Of a stretch of 23,663 nucleotides of DNA, positions 20,329 to 23,663 are shown in pieces. The notes beneath the pieces are model-generated. The model made no database searches and was not told where the DNA came from. It was given only the letters and a program-made list of their open reading frames with translations. Every line of letters starts with the position of its first letter. Positions within the stretch are counted from its first letter, which is position 1. Origin of the DNA: a virus; the IMG/VR virus record IMGVR_UViG_3300010157_000255, positions 1-23,663 of that record. One strand, 5' to 3'. Both the position numbers and the translations under genes were made by a program.

Positions 20329-21306
20329 TTAGAGAGCTGAATCTGCTGTCTGATAAACAATTGTCAATGGTTGGTTTGTGCCATCATCATAACCTTCAAA
20401 TGTCATTCCAAGATCGACAACGCCGGGTCCCGGAACATTTGGAGTGTCAGCATCAAATTTTGCAGCAGGAATTGTGATAGTCAATTTTTCATTTTGACCG
20501 CCAGCAATAACAGCACCAGTGAATGTGAGAACAATCGCTGTTGTTGTATCAGCAAGATAAGCGCTGAGAAGAGTTGTATCTGTGAACTCTGCTGTCATCT
20601 TTCCTGAAATCTTGCGAAATCCATTGATGACTTGTTCTGCTTTTGTACCAGAAGCTCCAAGGTTGTAACGATCACCCTTGAGAGTGTTTCCAACTGTCAA
20701 TGTGAAATCTTTGATGTTGGCAACGGAAGAGCCAGCAACAGTGATTGCGCCTTGAGCAAAGTGGAACAAATTGGAAATTGTTGAATAAGAAGCAGTTGCA
20801 AGTGAAGTTCCTGTTGTCAGCGAAGCAGCATCAACTGTGAATTTTCCAGTTGCGATTCCACCAACAGCGACTCCAAGTTCAAAACCTTGAATCTTTGCTC
20901 CAGCAATTGTCTTTGGTGTAACTGTTCCGCCGTATTGAGGAACGCCAACTTGTGCCGTGAATGAGCGACCATAGGTATCGCCTAGGGTGAATGTGTAAGA
21001 ATAAACGCCCGTTGTTGTTGTTACAACCGAAGGCGATGTTCCCATTGCTTGAGCAAGAAGTAATCCAAGACCGCGAGTTGGAAGGTCAAGAACAATGTCA
21101 CCGGTGACATCTGTTGTGGTCACAACTCTGCGCTGTGAGCGAGGAAGTTGTCCACCGGCACGAAGACCCATGCCGACTGCAACCTTCTTGTTGTAATTGA
21201 GATTCTCTGAAGTGAATTCATAGAATCGAGTGACTGTTGCTGCTGTGTTGAAAGTTGTTTCGGTTGCAATCCCTAGTTGCGAGCCAATACCTGAACCGAT
21301 TGCCAT
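20329..21306 (-). CDS. Major tail tube protein
   Basis: The 325-aa protein begins MAIGSGIGSQLGIATETTFN and includes VTRFYEFTSENL, TTDVTGDIVLDLPTRGLGLL, then strongly beta-patterned repeats with Gly and Thr. This is the pattern of actinophage tail tube (major tail) proteins, which stack as hexamer rings. Position before the chaperone pair supports it. A ribosome binding site lies a few bases upstream of the ATG. No extra Ig domain is obvious, although the C-terminal part is long enough for a decoration. Confidence 0.88.
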   Translation of the reverse strand: MAIGSGIGSQLGIATETTFNTAATVTRFYEFTSENLNYNKKVAVGMGLRAGGQLPRSQRRVVTTTDVTGDIVLDLPTRGLGLLLAQAMGTSPSVVTTTTGVYSYTFTLGDTYGRSFTAQVGVPQYGGTVTPKTIAGAKIQGFELGVAVGGIATGKFTVDAASLTTGTSLATASYSTISNLFHFAQGAITVAGSSVANIKDFTLTVGNTLKGDRYNLGASGTKAEQVINGFRKISGKMTAEFTDTTLLSAYLADTTTAIVLTFTGAVIAGGQNEKLTITIPAAKFDADTPNVPGPGVVDLGMTFEGYDDGTNQPLTIVYQTADSAL

Positions 21307-21316
21307 TTATATTCTC

Positions 21317-21529
21317 CTAGTTCTGTGCAGCCGGAGAATCCGGCGCGGTTGGTGTGGTTGGTGCTGCTGCAACCTTTGCATCAGAAGATGCCCAATTGTC
21401 AGCTTGTTCCAAAAGAGATGCTGCTGCCTCGTCTGAGACAACTGCACTCTCGCCAGCCTTTACGACAAGATTGCCGAGGGCTGGAATAACGAGATCGCCA
21501 AGCGGCGAGATGTTTGTGATTGTTGGCAT
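21317..21529 (-). CDS. Small Ala-rich protein (70 aa) before the tail tube
   Basis: The 70-aa product starts MPTITNISPLGDLVIPALG and ends in an Ala/Pro/Thr-rich tail. It resembles short proteins (sometimes called head-tail or capsid accessory) found between tail-completion and tube genes in actinophages. The ATG at 21529 has GGGAGC upstream. A longer open frame runs further upstream through the neighbour in a different frame and is rejected as a shadow. The function is unknown. Confidence 0.7.
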   Translation of the reverse strand: MPTITNISPLGDLVIPALGNLVVKAGESAVVSDEAAASLLEQADNWASSDAKVAAAPTTPTAPDSPAAQN

Positions 21530-21539
21530 TGCTTGCTCC

Positions 21540-22001
21540 CTAGATTCTGCTTTGATAGGTAATTGTAAAGAGAATTCCGACACCGGCTCCATTGACTGTC
21601 TGGCGGTAGCGAATCTCACCTGTTTCCATTGCTGAAAATTGAACAAGTCCAGCAAAAGAAACATCTGCTCTGATGACTGCTTCAACATCGCCAAGCAAAG
21701 CAAAAGCGCGAGCGCGGCGGCTGGCAAGATCAGTTGTTCCATTGGCTGACCAAAGAAAGCAACTGAGTGAACCATGTTCAAATTTGCTGATTGCTCCGAG
21801 TGGGCGGTATTCCTGACGAATGGAAGAAGCTGAGACTTCATCTCCGTCAAGGTTTCCGTCATGTCCAACAGCAATGGCATCGCCGGGATAAGACATGTCA
21901 ATTTCAATTCCATCGAAAATTCGAACTCCTGAAAGAGAAGTCGCTCCTTGAAAAGCTGCCACCACTGCTGTGGTGAATGCTGGCATCGTTGAAGTTGCCA
22001 T
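21540..22001 (-). CDS. Tail terminator/completion candidate
   Basis: The 153-aa protein has MPAFTTAVVAAFQGATSL, GVRIFDGIEIDMSYPGDAIAVG, a central charged loop and a beta-rich C-terminus (VNGAGVGILFTITYQSRI). The pattern of a front helix, a strand with DG, a long loop and a closing strand resembles phage tail-completion (terminator) proteins. It lies between the head-tail connector and the tube gene, the expected place. The identification is by pattern and order. Confidence 0.62.
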   Translation of the reverse strand: MATSTMPAFTTAVVAAFQGATSLSGVRIFDGIEIDMSYPGDAIAVGHDGNLDGDEVSASSIRQEYRPLGAISKFEHGSLSCFLWSANGTTDLASRRARAFALLGDVEAVIRADVSFAGLVQFSAMETGEIRYRQTVNGAGVGILFTITYQSRI

Positions 22002-22004
22002 GAA

Positions 22005-22856
22005 TTATGCCAATCCGGGAAATGAAGTTGGATCAAGAAGTTCCATTGCTCGGCGAGGGAGAGAATAAGTCGGTGATGAATAAAGTTCATCGCCAGAGTT
22101 GGTGCGACTCATCACATTGATTGCGCCACGCTGGGTTTGCCATAAATGGCGAATGATTTCCAAAACACCTTGCTTGGCGCTCATTGGAGGATTCACATAA
22201 CCGGCAACATAAGTGACGGAAATGTTATTCATGCCCTGAGTCCAATACCCATAAGAATTGGTTGCATAAAGCGTTCCTGAGCCGATGCGGTAGAGGCGTT
22301 GTCCAGTGTAATCAAGAACATAATTCGATGCCGAAACAGCCAAGCCGTTTTCGGTGACGGAAGTGATGCTGATTGCTTTGGGATTGCGGATGCGAATAAA
22401 TTCTGTTCCGCCATCATAAAGTTCATTGGTGAAAGTTCTGCGACCTAAAACTTGCCCAACATAAGTTTCAGCTAAATCGGTTGAAGCATCGATGAAGCGG
22501 CGAATTTCATTTTCATTTGCGCTCGCTGTTGGAATGTTGAGAAATTCAAGGCATTCGTCATAACCAACAATGCCAATGTCGGCAATGTCGCGAACTTCAA
22601 AAATGTCTGAAAATGCTTGAGGATAAGCCCCGGTTGCTGACCACGCCAAAATGTGCCGACCAACCTGAGTTGGAAGATATGAAGCCGTATAAGTTCCCGT
22701 CACTGCCGTTGCAGTTGTGACTGAAACAGTTGTTGCATCTGGAAGAGTAATGTTTAGCGTTACGGTTCCGGGATTGACTGCTGCACCGGATGAATCAACG
22801 GTGTTCCAAGTCAAATAAACCTTGTCTCCGAGATCATAAGAGCCTGAAAGCGCCAT
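22005..22856 (-). CDS. Head-tail connector with N-terminal Ig-like domain
   Basis: The 283-aa protein has two parts. Residues about 1-100 form an Ig-like beta fold (GDKVYLTWNTVDSSGAAV, TGTYTASYLPTQVGRHIL). The rest (YDECLEFLNIPTASANEN, AETYVGQVLGRRTFTNELY, then LEIIRHLWQTQRGA) matches gp6-type head-tail connectors that attach under the portal. An Ig-like domain joined to a connector is less common than on tail or capsid proteins. The ribosome binding site AAGGAG lies just upstream of the ATG, below a hairpin. Confidence 0.8.
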   Translation of the reverse strand: MALSGSYDLGDKVYLTWNTVDSSGAAVNPGTVTLNITLPDATTVSVTTATAVTGTYTASYLPTQVGRHILAWSATGAYPQAFSDIFEVRDIADIGIVGYDECLEFLNIPTASANENEIRRFIDASTDLAETYVGQVLGRRTFTNELYDGGTEFIRIRNPKAISITSVTENGLAVSASNYVLDYTGQRLYRIGSGTLYATNSYGYWTQGMNNISVTYVAGYVNPPMSAKQGVLEIIRHLWQTQRGAINVMSRTNSGDELYSSPTYSLPRRAMELLDPTSFPGLA

Positions 22857-22877
22857 GAATTACTCCTTGAAGTTAGG

Positions 22878-22918
22878 GCATCAGAGTTGACTTGCAGGGG
22901 TCAAGCCTACTCTGATGC
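22878..22918. repeat. 10-bp inverted repeat across the glycosyltransferase stop codon
   Basis: GCATCAGAGT (22878-22887) and ACTCTGATGC (22909-22918) are perfect complements. Inner TTGAC/GTCAA pairing (22887-22891 with 22900-22904) would extend the hairpin. It spans the end of the glycosyltransferase gene and the 50-nt gap before the connector. No U-tract follows, so it may modulate mRNA stability or processing rather than terminate. Confidence 0.7.
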
Positions 22919-23620
22919 TTTGTTTTGTTGAATTGCATGATCGCGCATTGGTGTGTGGTGGCGTTCATCCAACCAAAATTGTTTGTGATGCGGAAGAATT
23001 GCACCAGTGTGAGCATGGATTTTGTAACCCATAGATTTCAAGCGCTTGGAGAACAATAAATCCTCGCCAAAATAAGTTCCATTGATTGCGCCTTCAACGA
23101 ACCAAGCCCAATCTTTGCCTTGGTTTTCCGTTGCTTGCTTTTGCATGTCAAGAAGAACGCTGCGATGTATGAGAAGGCAACCAGTTCCAACAGCATCAAC
23201 TTCAATTACTGTGTCGATGGGATAAGCATCAATTGGTTGCAAACCCTTTTCCTCATCCATTGCATAAATGGTGGGAACTGGGCGAAGCGCATCATCATTG
23301 TCAAAGAATGCTGCAAAGACTAGACCGGAAACGATTGGTCGGTCTTTGTCGTGAGCTGCGTTGACCAATTTCTTGAAAGTTTCAAGTGAAATTCGCTCAT
23401 CGGAATCAATCATCAAAAGCCAAGCGGCTTGCGTTGTTTCCAAGAATGTTTTGACCATCACATTTCTTGAACGCGTGGTCAATCCGATGTTTGCAATTTG
23501 AACAAGATTGTGAAATCGCTGTTCTGGGTCAATAGCAATATGAATCAAATCTTGAGCGAGCAAGGAATCAATGGTTCCATTGTTGACCATTCCGATGCAG
23601 ATTTTGTCTTTGCTTCTCAT
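22907..23620 (-). CDS. GT-A glycosyltransferase between capsid-side and connector genes
   Basis: The 237-aa protein is GT-A-like: TTRSRNVMVKTFL, then LLMIDSDERISLETF with the DSD metal-binding motif (72-74). VGTGCLLIHRSVL and GEDLLFSKRLKSMGYKIHAH, ending in PHH, are typical of the acceptor half. It lacks membrane helices. A transferase inside the virion gene order suggests it glycosylates capsid or tail proteins, perhaps with sugars made with the help of the epimerase at 9934-10800. That link is inference. The ATG at 23620 overlaps the previous stop (ATGA), and its ribosome binding site is weak. Confidence 0.85.
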   Translation of the reverse strand: MRSKDKICIGMVNNGTIDSLLAQDLIHIAIDPEQRFHNLVQIANIGLTTRSRNVMVKTFLETTQAAWLLMIDSDERISLETFKKLVNAAHDKDRPIVSGLVFAAFFDNDDALRPVPTIYAMDEEKGLQPIDAYPIDTVIEVDAVGTGCLLIHRSVLLDMQKQATENQGKDWAWFVEGAINGTYFGEDLLFSKRLKSMGYKIHAHTGAILPHHKQFWLDERHHTPMRDHAIQQNKASE

Positions 23621-23663
23621 CGGGTTTCCATTGTTGGAGCGAGCGCTGTTGTTTCAATAGAAC
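23617..23663 (-). CDS. 3' end of an upstream gene, cut by the window edge
   Basis: A minus-strand frame is open from the right edge to TGA at 23619-23617, giving a C-terminus SIETTALAPTMETR. The stop overlaps the glycosyltransferase ATG as ATGA, the commonest junction in this window, so it is likely real. Order suggests a capsid-side gene such as the major capsid protein, but the fragment is too short to tell. Confidence 0.55.
   Translation of the reverse strand, partial: SIETTALAPTMETR

Noticed and set aside
1-23663. Integrase, excision genes or an attachment site
   Set aside because: No tyrosine or serine recombinase is visible, and the T-arm element lacks the tRNA 3' half expected for an attP core.

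Overview
The window looks like part of a tailed-phage (siphovirus-type) genome or prophage-like contig from an actinobacterial virus. The evidence is a WhiB-type iron-sulfur regulator (found only in Actinobacteria and their phages), an E-x-E primase-polymerase fused to a RepA-like helicase, a Cas4-like nuclease, a DUF6378 protein, and a complete tail-tube, chaperone, tape-measure and minor-tail series. By eye the base composition is below 50% GC, and spacing is extremely tight. Together these suggest a phage of small-genome freshwater Actinobacteria (acI/Nanopelagicales-like), but the host assignment is inference. Every gene I can support is on the minus strand, so transcription runs from high to low coordinates. 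Terminase, portal, capsid protein and integrase are not in the window.

Late block (about 23663 down to 9934): the tail end of an upstream gene, a glycosyltransferase, head-tail connector, tail-completion candidate, small Ala-rich protein, tail tube protein, tail assembly chaperone with a -1 frameshift extension, gp10-like protein, tape measure, minor tail protein, a Ser/Thr-rich fibre-like protein, a Gly-rich tail protein and two small structural candidates. The lysis and accessory group follows: a membrane protein, a zincin-like protein, an amidase endolysin, a holin, a PD-(D/E)XK nuclease, DUF6378, a second glycosyltransferase and an NAD-dependent epimerase. The block ends in a strong terminator hairpin at 9867-9903.

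Early/replication block (9737 down to 46): a candidate promoter, then a chain of genes mostly joined by ATGA, TGATG or TAATG overlaps. It holds a run of micro-genes including three small membrane proteins, a Holliday-junction-resolvase-like nuclease, a WhiB-HTH fusion, a membrane-anchored lytic transglycosylase, a YqaJ-like accessory protein with a Cas4-like nuclease, an FmdB zinc ribbon, several tiny zinc or helical proteins, an SSB-like protein, the primase-helicase, two zinc/HTH proteins, a proteasome/HslV-like Ntn hydrolase and an HNH nuclease. Ten genes of 59 codons or fewer were found by reading between the longer genes.

Non-coding structure: a pair of large inverted repeats built from a CACAACGC unit (2332-2443) lies between the primase-helicase and the HTH genes, and is a candidate origin or operator. 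A compact three-way-junction RNA with a canonical tRNA T-arm (4966-5017) and an adjacent 9-bp hairpin (5019-5048) lie in the widest gap of the replication operon. A 10-bp inverted repeat straddles the stop codon of the first glycosyltransferase (22878-22918).
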